Of a stretch of 64,000 nt of DNA, positions 63,975 through 64,000 are shown in pieces. A model generated the notes under the pieces. The model did no database searches, was not told the origin of the DNA, and was given only the letters and a program-made list of their open reading frames with translations. Source of the DNA: Rugalucina vietnamica (lineage: Eukaryota > Mollusca > Bivalvia > Lucinida > Lucinidae). The first letter of the stretch is position 1. Each line of letters begins with the position of its first letter. The stretch covers positions 3,921,472-3,985,471 of the forward strand of contig OZ024871.1 of NCBI GenBank assembly GCA_964017185.1, written 5' to 3'. The translations under genes and the position numbers were made by a program.

Positions 63975-64000
63975 TTACCTAGGCCACACTGACTGGAATA

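Noticed and set aside
1-64000. CRISPR arrays, bacterial operons or ribosome-binding sites
   Set aside because: The window is eukaryotic repeat-rich DNA; no regular spacer-repeat arrays or prokaryotic gene layout are present.

Overview
This is eukaryotic, almost certainly molluscan DNA, and most probably bivalve. I find no host gene, rRNA operon or functional tRNA gene. The base composition is AT-rich and the open reading frames are short and unstructured. The only coding sequence I recognise is retrotransposon debris. The organism call rests on three repeat signatures I associate with bivalves and gastropods: the AGCTCACCTGAG...GGTCCTCTTGTT element, the TGAGCCGCC...GGCGGCTCA foldback with a strong central hairpin, and tRNA-Thr SINEs with a GTTGACTGGGACGTTAAG tail. 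I cannot name the species.

The dominant element is a Penelope-like retroelement (PLE) present as about 20 pieces on both strands. Nearly every piece is anchored at the same 3' tail (+ sense ...TGCCTACTTGTACCTTTT) and truncated at variable 5' points. Several lie head to tail. The fullest copy runs from 15862 to about 23888, with a GIY-YIG part upstream of the reverse transcriptase (RT). That order matches the permuted 'Naiad' type of PLE. It is broken by a 4,963-bp terminal-inverted-repeat element (16337-21299) with a TTTAC duplication; removing the element makes the PLE reading frame continuous again.

Region by region: 0-15 kb holds a segmental duplicate, PLE tails, a LINE RT tail, foldbacks, a TTAA-flanked element and SINE remnants. 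15.7-27.3 kb is the nested PLE complex. 27.8-31.3 kb holds the second segmental copy, PLE tails, a LINE tail and a SINE. 31.8-57.3 kb is an array of at least five collinear copies of a long, non-coding repeat that I call unit L. It is opened by PLEs, a TA-flanked element of Tc1/mariner type, foldbacks, SINEs and two miniature LTR elements. 44.9-48.0 kb is a 3-kb palindrome carrying a decayed ORF in both arms, a 256-bp MITE and an insertion with a complete hammerhead ribozyme. 57.9-64 kb holds a miniature LTR element with identical LTRs, a PLE, a repeat rich in TGACCT/AGGTCA words, nested TIR elements and a terminal foldback.

The most notable items are the hammerhead ribozyme at 47577-47622, the 5-kb CACAGTATG-ended element with a 5-bp target duplication, the TRIM-like elements (55101-56046 and 58230-58740), the giant palindrome and the collinear L array. 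All coordinates come from reading by eye; edges of diverged repeats may be off by tens of bases.
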